Positions 22,709-34,265 of a DNA stretch of 64,000 nt are shown one piece after another. The position numbers and the translations under genes are program-made. Origin of the DNA: Puccinellia tenuiflora (lineage: Eukaryota > Streptophyta > Magnoliopsida > Poales > Poaceae); assembly GCA_012064385.1 (NCBI GenBank), contig QRDG01001525.1, positions 1 to 64,000 on the forward strand. Direction: 5' to 3'. The stretch's first letter is position 1; the number at the start of each line of letters is the position of its first letter. The notes under the pieces are model-generated. The model was not told the DNA's origin and ran no database searches. It saw only the letters and a list, made by a program, of their open reading frames with translations.

Positions 22709-23767
22709 GATAACCCACAAGTGTAGGGGATCGCAACAGTCTTTGCGGGTAGTAGAACCCAATTTATTGATTCGACTCAAGGGGAGCCAAATAATACTTA
22801 GAGGTATTCACAGCTGAGTTGTCAATTCAGCCACACCTGGAGAAGCACAAGTAACACGAGAGAGGTGAAAGCAACAGTGATTTGATAACAATAGTAACAG
22901 TAACACGAAAACAATGATGGAGAAATATGGACCGGAGTTCATAGTTTCACTAGTGGCGACTCTCCTAAGCAAATAATCATGCATTGGGTGAACAAATTAC
23001 AGTTGGGCAATTGACAGAATTGCACTAATTAATTAATTATGACAAAGCATTCTGTTTATCAATCATACGTAGGCATGTATTCCATATATAGTTGTAACTA
23101 CTCGCAATGAGAATTCGCACAACATCTTTTGTCCTGTCATCCGGTTTCAGCCGGGTCAATTAAGAAACAAATGGCAATTAAGTTGTTCCTTTTAATAGAA
23201 CACCGGAGCAAAGCATTAACACACAATGAACATATGTAATTCTCAAGTTACTAACCATTCTCATCGATGTCCCCGTTTCTGTCACTCGAGGTCTCCGGTT
23301 CCGGACTAATAACAGGTGCATACAACTTGTAGATACGATATAAGCATCAATTATATTCATGCAAACATAACGCGCCCAAATCTAAGATCATGCCACTCGT
23401 GCACTAGTGATAAGCATTAAGCATAACAACATTGCAGCAACAACAATTCATAAACATAAATAATCTGATCATAACGTGCCAATCCATCGGATCCCAACAA
23501 ACACAACGCATATTACATCGGATTGATCTCGATCATGTAGGGCAGCTCACGAGAACATAGTATTGAACAACAAGGGGAAGAGAATACCATGTAGCTACTG
23601 CTACAAACCCGTAGTTCACAGGGGAACTACGCACAACTCATCCCGAAGGCAGCGGGTGGCGGCGAAGATGGCTCCGGGGGCCAATCCCCGTCCCGGCAGG
23701 GTGCCGGAATAGGCAATCTGACCCCCAAAACTTGTCGGCGATGGTGGCGGAGCTCAGTATCGATCGT
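22709..23767 (-). mobile_element. Truncated gypsy LTR of the same family as E2, minus orientation
   Basis: It starts TGATAACCCACAAGTGTAGGGG, near-identical to the E2 LTR ends at 46,980 and 52,702 (the LTR 3' end on the minus strand). It continues through the CACTAGTGGCGACTCTCC-type segment and the GGCAGGGTGCCGGAA block, then ends abruptly at the Tat-type LTR (23,768). Its 5' portion is not present beyond the Tat element. Confidence 0.8.
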
Positions 23768-24857
23768 TGTCGGAGATTGTCCCCAGGAACTAGGGGTGTC
23801 TCCAAGGTATCGTGTAAGGGGCTGAACACGGAGTCAAACAATCCACAACGTGCTCCGGCGACGGTGCTCGTCAGGCTCGCTGCGGACGACACTGCAGAGA
23901 TTGACACAAGGTATTACCCAGGTTCAGGGCCCTCTTGTGGAGGTAAAACCCCTACGTCCTGCTTTCGTGTATTGCACTGCTTGGAGAGTTTACAGTACAA
24001 GGAGAGCTTGTCGAGCTCGAGGTGGCTAACAATGGCTACTGGCTGATCTTCAGATCTAGGGTTAGGGTTTGCTCCTGGGCTCCAAAACCGAACCTAGTCA
24101 AGAGTCCAACCAGGAATCGAACCCCTTGCTTGGGCGTGCTCCTCCTCCTTTTATAGGAGCCCTGGGCCTCTTCTGCCCAAACATTTGGGCGGGAAGGGCT
24201 ACCACATGGCGACGAAGGAGGAGGCGCGGTGCACCATAAAGGTGAGGTCTACCATAAAGGTAAAGCTCGTGGACGCGGTCCACGGTAGGGGAACGGCGTC
24301 ACCAAAGCTGAAAAGGGGCACCGACCAGCTGGACAGTGGGCTGGCGCTTGCCGAGGTGGGAGGTGACCCACGGTGACGTCGTCCTTGGAGCGTAGCTGCA
24401 GACTGTTCCCTTGTCACCAAAGAGGCAATACTCGTTGTCCGCTTTGCTTGGCGCCGCTTTGTTGACTGCTTTATACATGGAAACGGCAACTGCGGCGTTG
24501 TCGTCATCGCGCGTAGGCACGCGCGTCACTCTGCACATGGCGCAGAGCCCATGTGCGCTCTGCGGCGGGGGCAGAGATGGCTTCACGAAGAAGGCGCTTC
24601 GCGAGGCGAAAAGCCTCGCCAAGCCCTTCAGCTTGGTCCTTGGCAGAATTGCGGGCGGCGTCGGAGACGCCTTGTCGAGGAGCGATCCCTCGCCGAGGGA
24701 AAGAACCCTTGGCGAGGAGAAAAACCCTTCGCGAGGGGAGAAAACCTCGCGAAGCTCGCCAGGCTTGGAGAGCCTGGTCCTTAGCGAAAATCATCCAAAG
24801 AATCTTGTGGGCCCTGGCAGGCCGGCCCGTGGTACCCTGGTTTCCACTGTGCCGACA
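23768..24857 (-). repeat. 3' LTR of the Tat-type element (1,090 bp)
   Basis: It matches the LTR at 34,266 over its whole length but has about 26 extra bases near 24,060-24,115 and scattered substitutions. The U3 part (24,590-24,780) is packed with short inverted GCGAGG/CCTCGC motifs. A purine-rich tract (minus strand GGGCCCGGGGGCTAC, 24,858-24,872) directly precedes it on the coding strand. Confidence 0.92.
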
Positions 24858-25162
24858 GTAGCCCCCGGGCCCGCGATGGGCACGCCGAGGCCCATGGACG
24901 AAGGCGAAGCGTCGAGTGGCCAAAGATGCCTGGCAGGGCCGCGACACGTGTCACGCAGCGGTTGCACCCGCGGCCACGACCTCCTCGGCTCCAACGGGCG
25001 ACGTGGCGGGGCCCGCCACGACTCGAGTGCTGGTCAATAAAGCCTGGGCGCGCAGGCGGCGCCCATTACTTCTCCCGTAACTCCTCCGCACACTTCTCCC
25101 CACGCCTCCAATCTCTCCAGAGAGCTCCAATCTCCAGAGTACTCTTCTTCTTCGGTCGACCG

Positions 25163-28100
25163 ATGGCGCCCAAGAAAGCAGCCACCGACTTGAAGGGCAA
25201 GGCCACCGCGCAGGCGAGCTCGTCAGCAGCGATGGCGCGGGCGGGCACGTCCGCGGCGATGGCGCGTGCCGCTGCTCTCGAGGGAGCACTGCCGAGGACG
25301 CGTGTCACCGCGGCGACGATAGCGACGGTGCGCCACCTGGCGGCGGCGAAAACCAACGAGCACGGCGCCACCGAACTGAGGCCGGCCGGTAGCAGGCTCA
25401 CCGACACCTTCTACCCCATCTTCCTTCATACTCTCTACGCCGGCCTGGTACCACCATTCTCTGATTTCCTCCTGGCGATCTTGGAGACGTACCAGATCCA
25501 ACTTCTTCATCTTCATCCCAACTCCATCCTCGTCCTCGCCATCTTCGCCCACTTCTGCGAGGCCTACGTCGGCATCCGCCCCTCGGTGGCGCTCTTCCGC
25601 AGCTTCTATTCTCTTCGGAACTCCGCCAGGGGCGAGCGGCTTGGGTGCGTCTCCTTCCGCATCGCCGACGCCCGGAGCGACAACTACATCCCCATCGCCT
25701 GGTGCGGTGAGGACGCCGTCACCAACGTGACGAAGAAGGTGGACAAGTTCCGCGAGAAGTGGCTCTTCGTCGACGCCAAGGCCACACACCCTCTCCTGGA
25801 GGTGCCCGAGGGGCCGCCGAGGAAGTGGGCGCGCTGGGCGAGCGCGGACTTCAGGGGCTCGAAGCTTGACGCAGTGTACGAGTACATCCGTCAGATCCGC
25901 GAGGCAGGGGTCACCGGCCAGATGGTGGCGAAGGACTTCACCAGGCGCCGCATTGCTCCCCTCCAACAGCACGCCGAGCCGGTGTGGCGATACGACGGCA
26001 AGGACGATGCAATGCGGCTAAGCAGGGACGGCTTCGAGCCTGATGTGCTCCGCCAGATTATGAGCGTTCTCTTCACGTCGCCGGAGATCCCGTCCGCCAA
26101 GAAGGAGGCGGCCAAGCCGCTCATTGTCTTCGCCGAGGAGAGCATAGAGGAGCAGCGCTCGCATATGCCCACGTTCGACGAGTGGGGAATTGTGCCCGCG
26201 GGGCACAGCGGGCCTCGCCCTAACCCGTGGGCAGCGGAGCCGGAGTACATGGATGAGGCTCCTGAGGCTGAAGGGGCCAAGTCCGCCGAGGAGGAGGCCT
26301 CGAGAAGCGAGGACCCCTTGGCGAGGACGAGGCTTCGAGGGGCGCCGACCCCGTCGGCGAGGGCGCCGGCTCCTCGAGGAGCGCCCACGCCGAGGTGGAC
26401 CTCCAGGTGCTCTCCTCCGGCGACGAGGAGGACGCCTTCCGCATCGTCCGCTCCCAGCGCGCCGAGAAGGGGGAGGAGACGAGCGGCGGCGGAAGAGGGC
26501 GTTGCGAGCCCCGCTCCAAGGCCGTCCACGACAGGAGGGCCGCAACCGCGGGAGGCATCCCTCGCGCGGAGACAGGGGCGGCCCGGGAGGAGGCCGGAGC
26601 AAGCCTCACCCAGCCTCCCAAGGCGAAGAAGAGGGTGTGGGTGATGGTCGGCGAGTAAGCCCTCGACTTCTCCTTCTCCTTCAATATTTCACTTTGAGAA
26701 TCCCCCTTTGAAGGATTTTCGACTTGTCTTCCTTTCAGGCAGCCCGCGGAGCCAAAGAGACGGCGGCTCGGCAAGGTTGGAGAGACCACCAGCGTTGCCG
26801 CGGAGACGCCTGCGGCGGGCGAGCCGCGGCAGGCAGGGGTTCCTCCCGCGGTCGAGCACCGCGCGGGGACGGTGGTGGCCGAGGAGAGCGTGGTGTCGCC
26901 GATTCGGGCGGCGACTCCTCCAGCGGCGGAGCACCGCGTGGAGGAGGAGACCGTAGAGGCGGCGCCGCCGCCAACCAGGGCGGCGACTCCTCCAGTCCAG
27001 CAGGAGACGGAGGAGGAAACCGTGGACGAGGACATCGTCGCGGAGCCGCCTCCAGAGGAGGGGGCCTCGAGAAGGGCTGACGCGCCCGAGGCTGCGGCGG
27101 ACGCGGCCGTTTGCAGAGGGGGCCGGAGGCGCCCCTGTGGAGCAGGAGGCGGTGGCGACGCCGGAGCCCACTGGCGCTGAAGCTGAGCGCGAGAAGGCGC
27201 CCAGCCCTCAGAGGGCAACCAAGGCGAGCACCGGAGAAGGCGCCCCCACAAGCCCCCGGGTCGCACCAGAGGCAGTCGCGGGTCCGAGGCAGGACCCGGG
27301 CGCCTCGACGAGGATCGAGGGAACTGCACCCAGCAGCAGCGTGGGAGTCTCCTTGGCGCTGCAAGCGCCGCATCGTCAAGCAGCCCATCGCCGGATCGTC
27401 CTCAACCGGGCGCGGCGAGCGCTCGACGGGCTGGAGGAGCAGCTCGCCGCGGAAGAAGACGCCCTGGCGGAGGAAAGGGCAAGGCTCGGCGAAGCCTGGA
27501 TTCTTCTCCACGAGAGGGTGGAGATGTGCCGCCGGCAGGACGCGTCGGCAAAGGCGGCTCGCGAGGAAGCGATCCGCTTCGCCAAAGAGACCCGCGACAG
27601 CGTCAAGCGGGAGGCGCAGGAGGTGATGGAGGAGCTCGACGCCGCCAGGGAAGCGCTCGAGGTGGAAACCACCTCCAAGCATGACGAGCTGGCGGCCGCG
27701 AAGCAGAAGCTCGCCGCAGACTCGAGGCCGCCAAGGCCAGCCTGAACGAGCTCCGCGAGCAAGCTAGACGCCCGCGAGGGGCAGCTGGCGCCTCACGAGG
27801 CCGAGCTAAAACGGCGTGAGGAAGAGCTTGCCCTCCAGGAGAAGGAGCTGCAGCGGCGCGAGGAGCAGGTCCAGCTGCTCGTGAAGGACCAGGCCACCCG
27901 CGAGGGGCAGCTGGAGGAGCGTGAGGGTCGGGTGGCCACCGACGAGGCCAACCTTGCGGCGGAGCATAAGAGGCTCCAAGAAGAGGCTGACCTCAAGGTC
28001 AAACTCGTCCGCGAAGGCCTCTCAAAAGAGTATGACGAGAAGGTCGCGAAGCACGAGGACCGTCTCAAGACCAAGCGCAAGGAGCTCGAGAAGCGCATCA

Positions 28101-28732
28101 AGGAGCTTGAGCAGGAGGAAAAGCGGTTGACCTCTTGCCTCGAGGTCTCTCGGGAGGCCCAGGCGCGCGCCGAGGGGAACGCCTTCGCCCTGGAGAGACC
28201 TGAATGAGCTCCGGCAGCAGGTGGGACCTGCCGCGGCTCTGGCGGAGCGGGCACGGGACCAGCGCCAGGTGACCGGCTCATGACGCGCCAGCGCCAGAGC
28301 ATCCTCCAGAGCTTGGTGAGCCGCGTGCGTGCGGTCGGGAGAGACCTGAGGATCGACGTCCCCTCCTTCTCCGCAGCGACCGACGACGAGACCTCGTACT
28401 CGCACTTTTTCGAGCAGTTCCTTGGAAAGCTTGAAGGGGTCGCGAAGAGCTTCGACAAGCGTGTCGTGGAGGAGAGTCGCGACCTCCTTGTCGTCGCCGT
28501 CACCAACGTCTTCAGCAACCTCGTGAGGCTCCAGCCCTCACTTGATCTTGAGGACGTGATGGCGCCACCGCGCGCCATCAGCGACAAAGCGCGGGAGACC
28601 GCCACGCAGGCCGCCATCGCGTACGCCAAGAAATTCGACCAAGTGGTGATCGAAGGCGACGACGAGGAAGCCCTGGAAGAGGCGGAAACCACCGTGGATC
28701 GCGCAGGCACCTCAGGAGGCGCGACGGCCTGA
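25163..28732 (+). pseudogene. Antisense ORF of the Tat element (putative gypsy type transposon domain, PF04195-like), intron-containing
   Basis: The plus-strand ATG at 25,163 opens MAPKKAATDLKGKA. The conserved domain (FYPIFLHTLYAGLVPPFSDF, IQLLHLHPNSILVLAIFAHF, EAYVGIRPSVALFRSFYSLR) lies at residues about 80-160, with a WLFVDAKATHPLLEVPEGPP block downstream. An 84-bp GT-AG intron (26,655-26,738) joins VMVGE to QPAEPKRRRLG in frame. Exon 2 is acidic/Ala-Pro rich and then a long Glu/Arg coiled coil (REEELALQEKELQRREEQVQ). A terminal block (YSHFFEQFLGKLEGVAKSFD) ends SGGATA at 28,732. Frameshifts near 26,320, 27,110, 27,740 and 28,200 break it. The protein has no proven function; in Tat elements it is encoded opposite to pol. 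Confidence 0.85.
26655..26738 (+). other. Predicted intron in the antisense ORF
   Basis: The donor is GGCGA-GTAAGC, the acceptor TCCTTTCAG-GC, with a pyrimidine-rich 3' half. Splicing restores the frame across the junction (Glu codon split 2+1), while reading through meets TAA at once. Confidence 0.75.
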
Positions 28733-29676
28733 GCTCCTTGCCTGTAGCTGGACGTGCCGAGGGCACATTTATCTTAGCCATTTTGATTGTAAATTTTGTA
28801 AAAACTTGTCAAGTTATATTTGAGTGTGCTTGTGAATGTCCCTCGGGAAGCCTTTGTCCTTCCCCCTCATGTCTTTTTCGCTCTACGTCTTAGGACCCTC
28901 TCTTAGCGCTACACCACCGCCGCTTCGGTATGTGCGAGTCAGTGCTCCACAAGTCCGGGGGGTGCGTGAGGCCTCAAGAAGTAAGAGCTCCGCGAAGCGC
29001 GATGCTTGGGGCTCCCCTTTGACGTACAAGCAGCCCATGAGGCGTGGGAGAGAGAAAAGAGACTCGAGGAGCAAAGACCAGCAAGAGGAAATTTGACCAA
29101 GTCTTTGTACTTAGCTTGACGGGGCGTTTCCGCCTTGGAGAGGGTGTTGGTGTCCTGGCGAGGCGTTGTTGCCTTGGAGAGGGTGCCTGAAGCTTGGAGA
29201 GCCTGTTTTCCTGCACTTGGAGCAATAGGCATATCCGCAAGCAATAGATAGCTAAAGAATCTTATGGTGCTCGTAGGTTCCTTCATGTGTGTCTCGCGAG
29301 GAGAAACAGGCACCAAGGTTTTGGTGATCCTTGGTGAGTTGACGTGCGCGGGAGCTGACCCATGAGTTCAGAGCTCCTTGGGAGTTGACATGCATGAGAG
29401 CTGACCCGCAAGTTCAGAGCTCGGATCCCTTGGGTTTTAGGTGTTGCCGGGATGCTCCCGTGGCATGGCACCCTGCTAGCCCCCGCTCGTGAGATACACA
29501 GGAGGGATCATACGAGCGAGAATAAATAGTAATAACAGCTTTGTCGAAATCGCAAAACATGCTGGCGCGATGCGCAAAGGTTCAGAATGACCTGAAATAG
29601 GTGTTCATTACACTGGCGTGGCCAGGAGTTTTTCTTCTTTGATGACGAAGTGTTGCTTCTCCGGGAGGGCGCTTCC
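28733..29676. other. Non-coding interval of the Tat element where pol is missing
   Basis: About 0.94 kb between the antisense ORF and the Gag-protease stop. It has only short frames. It contains direct repeats such as GAG(T/C)TGAC-TGC-[CT]G-GAG near 29,340 and 29,400. An autonomous relative would carry several kb of RT, RNase H and integrase here, so the deletion predates or defines this non-autonomous form. Confidence 0.6.
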
Positions 29677-31970
29677 CTACTTAGGAGGCGGGTTGGCGCC
29701 GATGGTGACACAAGCCCCCGAGCCACTTGCCTCCAGAGACCCTTGTTTTGTCGCGGCCTTCTCCTGAGAGAACAACTGCTTCTTCTTCGCGGGGGGCCTC
29801 GGGAGGGGTTCCTCGTCCTCGTCAGCGGGTGACGCCACCGCGGCAGCCTTGTAGGCCGCTTGCGCAGCGTACAGGGCGTCCGAGACCACGCCGCGGATGA
29901 CAATGGTGCCACCCGAGCCAGGGAGCTTGACGAGGTTGTAGGCGTGGTGGGTCACCGCCATGAATTTGGCGAGGGCGGGGTAGCCGAGTATGGCGTTGTA
30001 GGGTAGGCCGATGTGCGCGACGTCGAAGTCGATCAGCTCGGTGCGGTAGTTGGCCTGGGTGCCGAAAGTGACGGCGAGCCTCACCTGCCCCAAAGGGGTG
30101 GTGAGACCCTCTGTCACTCCCGAGAAGGGCCTGGTAGGCATGAGCCGCTCGTAGGGCACCTGCAGCTTCTCAAATGTCTCGACGGAGATGACGTTGAGGC
30201 CAGCACCCCCATCAATGAGCGTCTTAGAGACGGCGATATTGTTGATGGTGGGGGTGCAGACCAACGGGATGGTGCCAACGGTTGAAGTGGACTTGGGGTG
30301 GTCGCCGGAGTCGAAAGTAATGGGGCACTGGGACCACTTGAGGGGCCTGGAGGCCTCGACTCCAGGGAGGGCTGCCGCGACCTCGCGAGCGAGTTGCTTG
30401 AAGTGGCGGTTGGAGCGAGGGGCCTGAGCCCCGCCAAGGATGCAAGCGGCTCCACGAGGTACCTGGTAGCCTTCGTCAGCCTCGGCAGGCAGGTTATCGT
30501 TTGCGGGCTGGGCAGCGTTGGCCTGGGGGTTCTGCTGGTAGTTGTCGTTGTAGTTGTTGTTCCAGCGTCGCCCCCCCGCGGCCGCTGCGGCCTCCGCCGC
30601 GGCCTCCGCGGCCTCCGTTTGCCTCGCGAGCCTCGCGAGCCTCGCGAAGCCTCTTGATGTCGAAGCAGTCCTCGGTGGCGTGAGAGTGCCTGTTGTGGTA
30701 GATGCAGAAAGGGCGATCGTCCTTTTTCTCAGGTCCTGCGGCTGGAGTGGCAGCTTGGCGAGACTGCTTGGCGTCAGGCTCCGCCGCGAGGACCGCAGTA
30801 GTCTTGCGCTTCTCAGAGGATTTCTTCTTCTTGGACCCCTCGGTGGGGTCCCCTGGCTCGTTCTTGACGAACAAGCGGCCCTCTTCAGCCTTGGCGCACT
30901 TGTCCGCCAGGTCGAAAAGCTTGACGACGGTGGTGATGTTGTCGTGGATGCCGAGCTTCTCGAGCATCCGCACATCTGTGACCCCAGCCTGGAAGGCCGA
31001 AATGACCTGTGCGTCGGTGGCGTTGGGGATCTTGTTGCGCACTTGGCTGAAGCGCTGGATGTACTTGCGGAGGGTCTCGCCGGGCTTCTGACGCACGGCG
31101 TGGAGGTCGTTGTAGTGAGGCCGCGCTCGTACGTGCCCTTGAAGTTGGCGACGAAGCACCGGCAGAGCTCCTCCCAGGAGTTGATGGACTCGGCAGGGAG
31201 GTTGGTGAGCCATGAGGACGCAGAGTCCTTGAGGGCCATGGGGAACCAGTTCGCCATGACCTTGTCGTCGCCCCCGGCGGCCTGGATGGCCAGAGAGTAG
31301 AGCTGCAGGAACTCCAGGGGGTTGTTCTTGCCGTCGTAGTGCGGAGGGAGGTCCGGCCTGAACTTGACCGGCCAAACGACGCGACGAAGGCTGCGAGTGA
31401 ACGCGGCCGTCGTGCCGTAGGTGACCGTGCCGTTGGCAAGGGTGGCGCGGAGGTGGCGACGTCCTGGACGGCGCGGTTGCGGCGTTCTTGCCCGCGCTCG
31501 ATGCTCACGCGTGCGTCCTCAGGGGCTCGCTGCACGATCTGGCAGTCATGCGGCGACGACGCGTGCGATGCAGCGCGGCCGTCGCGAGGAGGAGCCCCCG
31601 CTGGAGCAGGTTGCGGTGCAACCGGTGGAGCCGGAACGGGTGCGGGTTGGAGAGGAGGCGCGGGAGGTGCGCCGTGCGCCACGTCCCCCACGAGCGCAGA
31701 AGGAACCAAGGAACGAGACGGCGCAGGTGCCGCGGCGCGAGCGGCGCCGATGAGCTCGGCAACGCGGTTGAGCCAGGCCTCCTGAGCCGCCGGCGTGGGG
31801 CGGTACTGCAGCAGCTCCTGCGCCATGAGGAGCGCAGTCGCCGGGCTGGGCGCAGGGCGGCCCAGCGAGGAGGCAGCACGGTCCCGCGACCGGGGCAGGG
31901 AGGAGGCCTCCTCTTCGCCGAGGTCATCCTCAGCGTGGTCGATGTCGTCGTCGTCGGGGTGCTCGACGCG
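29677..31970 (-). pseudogene. Tat-type Gag-protease, copy A
   Basis: On the minus strand a Retrotrans_gag core (LTNLPAESINSWEELCRCFV, ANFKGTYERG) is followed by Lys/Glu-rich sequence and a Cys/His remnant (FCIYHNRHSHATEDCFDIKR). Then comes a retropepsin with active site KTLIDGGAGLNVISVETFEK and the C-terminal LPYNAILGYPALAKFMA. The frame ends at 29,677 with IGANPPPK. Frameshifts around 31,110, 31,480 and within the zinc-finger area split it into three frames. Gag packages RNA; the protease processes Gag. The usual continuation into RT is absent. Confidence 0.88.
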
Positions 31971-32040
31971 GGGCTCGGGGTCGACGCGGCGCTCCGGAGC
32001 AGAGCCCCCACGCGGGCGGCCGCGCGGGCGGCCTGCGGGA
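29924..32040. repeat. 2.1-kb duplicated segment, copy A
   Basis: It begins AGCTTGACGAGGTTG and ends GGCCTGCGGGA, immediately before the N. It is near-identical to 32,042-34,158. Differences are mostly single-base indels (several at homopolymers) and a 12-bp difference near the end. Confidence 0.95.
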
Positions 32041-32041
32041 N
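32041..32041. other. Single undetermined base (N) at the duplication junction
   Basis: The only N in the window lies exactly between copy A and copy B. A one-base placeholder at a repeat boundary is typical of contig joining rather than of an unread base. Confidence 0.95.
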
Positions 32042-34158
32042 AGCTTGACGAGGTTGTAGGCGTGGTGGGTCACCGCCATGAATTTGGCGAGGGCGGGGTA
32101 GCCGAGTATGGCGTTGTAGGGCAGGCCGACGTGCTCGACGTCGAAGTCGATCAGCTCGGTGCGGTAGTTGGCCTGGGTGCCGAAAGTGACGGCGAGCCTC
32201 ACCTGCCCCAAAGGGGTGGTGAGACCCTCTGTCACTCCCGAGAAGGGCCTGGTAGGCATGAGCCGCTCGTAGGGCACCTGCAGCTTCTCGAATGTCTCGA
32301 CGGAGATGACGTTGAGGCCAGCACCCCCATCAATGAGCGTCTTAGAGACGGCGATATTGTTGATGGTGGGGGTGCAGACCAACGGGGATGGTGCCACGGT
32401 TGAAGTGGACTTGGGGTGGTCGCCGGAGTCGAAAGTAATGGGGCACTGGGACCACTTGAGGGGCCTGGAGGCCTCGACTCCAGGAAGGGCTGCTGCGACC
32501 TCGCGAGCGAGTTGCTTGAAGTGGCGGTTGGAGCGAGGGGCCTGAGCCCCGCCGAGGATGCAAGCGGCTCCACGAGGTACCTGGTAGCCTTCGTCTGCCT
32601 CGGCAGGCAGGTTGTCGTTTGCGGGCTGGGCAGCGTTGTCCTGAGGGTTCTGCTGGTAGGTTGTCGTTGTAGTTGTTGTTCCAGCGTCGCCCCCCGCGGC
32701 CGCTGCGGCCTCCGCCGCGGCCTCCGCGGCCTCCGTTTGCCTCGCGAGCCTCGCGAGCCTCGCGAAGCCTCTTGATGTCGAAGCAGTCCTCAGTGGCGTG
32801 AGAGTGCCTGTTGTGGTAGATGCAGAAGGGACTATCATCCTTCTCAGGTCCTACGGCTGGAGTGGCAGCTTGCGAGACTGCTTGGCGTCAGGCTCCGTCG
32901 CGAGGACCGCAGTAGTCTTGCGCTTCTCAGAGGATTTCTTCTTCTTGGACCCCTCGGTGGGGTCCCCTGGCTCGTTCTTGACGAACAAGCGGTCCTCTTC
33001 AGCCTTGGCCGCACTTGTCCGCCAGGTCGAAAAGCTTGACGACGGTGGTGATGTTGTCGTGGATGCCGAGCTTCTCGAGCATCCGCACGTCTGTGACCCC
33101 AGCCTGGAAGGCCGAAATGACCTGCGCGTCTGTGGCCTTGGGGATCTTGTTGCGCACTTGGCTGAAGCGCTGGATGTACTTGCGGAGGGGTCTCGCCGGG
33201 CTTCTGACGCACGGCGCGGAGGTCGTTGTAGGTGAGGCCGCGCTCGTACGTGCCCTTGAAGTTGGCGACGAAGCACCGGCAGAGCTCCTCCAGGAATTGA
33301 TGGACTCGGCGGGGAGGTTGGTGAGCCATGAGGACGTAGAGTCCTTGAGGGCCATGGGGAACCAGTTCGCCATGACCTTGTCGTCGCCCCCCGGCGGCCT
33401 GGATAGCCAGAGAGTAGAGCTGCAGGAACTCCAGGGGGTTGTTCTTGCCGTCGTTGCGCGGAGGGAGGTCCGGCCTGAACTTGACCGGCCAGACGACGCG
33501 ACGAAGGCTGCGAGTGAACGCGGCCGTCGTGGCCGTAGGTGACCGTGCCGTTGGCAAGGGTGGCGCGGAGGTGGCGCCCGACGGTGGCGACGTCCTGGAC
33601 GGTGCGGTTGCGACGTTCTTGCCCGCGCTCGATGCTCACGCGTGCGTCCTCAGGGGCTCGCTGCACGATCTGGCAGTCATGCGGCGACGATGTGTGCGAT
33701 GCAGCGCGGCCGTCGCGAGGAGGAGCCCCCGCTGGAGCAGGTTGCGGTGCAACCGGTGGAGCCGGAGCGGGTGCGGGATGGAGAGGAGGCGCGGGAGGTG
33801 CGCCGTGCGCCACGTCCCCCACGAGTGCAGACGGAACCAAGAAACGAGACGGCGCAGGTGCCGCGGCGCGAGCGGTGCCGATGAGCTCGGCAACGCGGTT
33901 GAGCCAGGCCTCCTGAGCCGCCGGCGTGGGGCGGTACTGCAGCAGCTCCTGCACCATGAGGAGCGCAGTCGCCGGGCTGGGCGCAGGGCGGCCCAGCGAG
34001 GAGGCAGCACGATCTCGCGACGGGGGCAGGGAGGAGGCCTCCTCTTCGCCGAGGTCGTCCTCAGCATGGTCGATGTCGTCGTCGTCCGGGTGCTCGACAC
34101 GGGCTCGGGGTCGACACGGCGCTCCGGAGCAGAGCCCCCACGCGGGCGGCCTGCGGGA
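32042..34158. repeat. 2.1-kb duplicated segment, copy B
   Basis: It repeats copy A from AGCTTGACGAGGTTG onward and continues past it into the true Gag N-terminus, primer site and right LTR. It shows extra or missing single bases relative to A (for example near 32,658, 33,007, 33,186 and 34,110). Confidence 0.95.
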
Positions 34159-34214
34159 GCGGTGGCGGCGCTAGCCGTCCGGCGAGCGAGACGTTCGGCA
34201 CGAGAACCGGCCAT
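32042..34214 (-). pseudogene. Tat-type Gag-protease, copy B with the native N-terminus
   Basis: The minus-strand ATG at 34,214 starts MAGSRAERLARRTASAATAP. A Pro/Ala-rich region (ELLQYRPTPAAQEAWLNRVA; QIVQRAPEDARVSIERGQER), the gag core and the protease active site follow, cut off at the N inside the segment upstream of LPGSGG. Several 1-bp shifts (near 34,105, 33,530, 33,187 and 33,007) break it, each at a place where copy A reads differently. This pattern suggests read errors or independent decay rather than a functional variant. Confidence 0.85.
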
Positions 34215-34242
34215 GGCTGTGTCGAGGATGAAGACGCGCCTC

Positions 34243-34262
34243 AGCCCCCTACCTGGCGCGCC
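34243..34262 (-). other. Primer-binding site of the Tat-type element
   Basis: On the minus strand, three bases after the LTR end, the sequence reads TGGCGCGCCAGGTAGGGGGC. This is the usual first internal sequence of Tat/Del-type gypsy elements. It fixes the element orientation. Confidence 0.8.
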
Positions 34263-34265
34263 AAA

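Noticed and set aside
26220..27682. Long minus-strand frames of 315-369 codons opposite the antisense ORF
   Set aside because: Low-complexity Arg/Pro/Ser shadows of the GC-rich plus-strand coding sequence. No motif and no consistent start.
30298..31300. Long plus-strand frames (up to 294 codons) across the Tat Gag region
   Set aside because: They mirror the minus-strand Gag-protease, whose motifs are clear. The same shadows appear in both duplicate copies.
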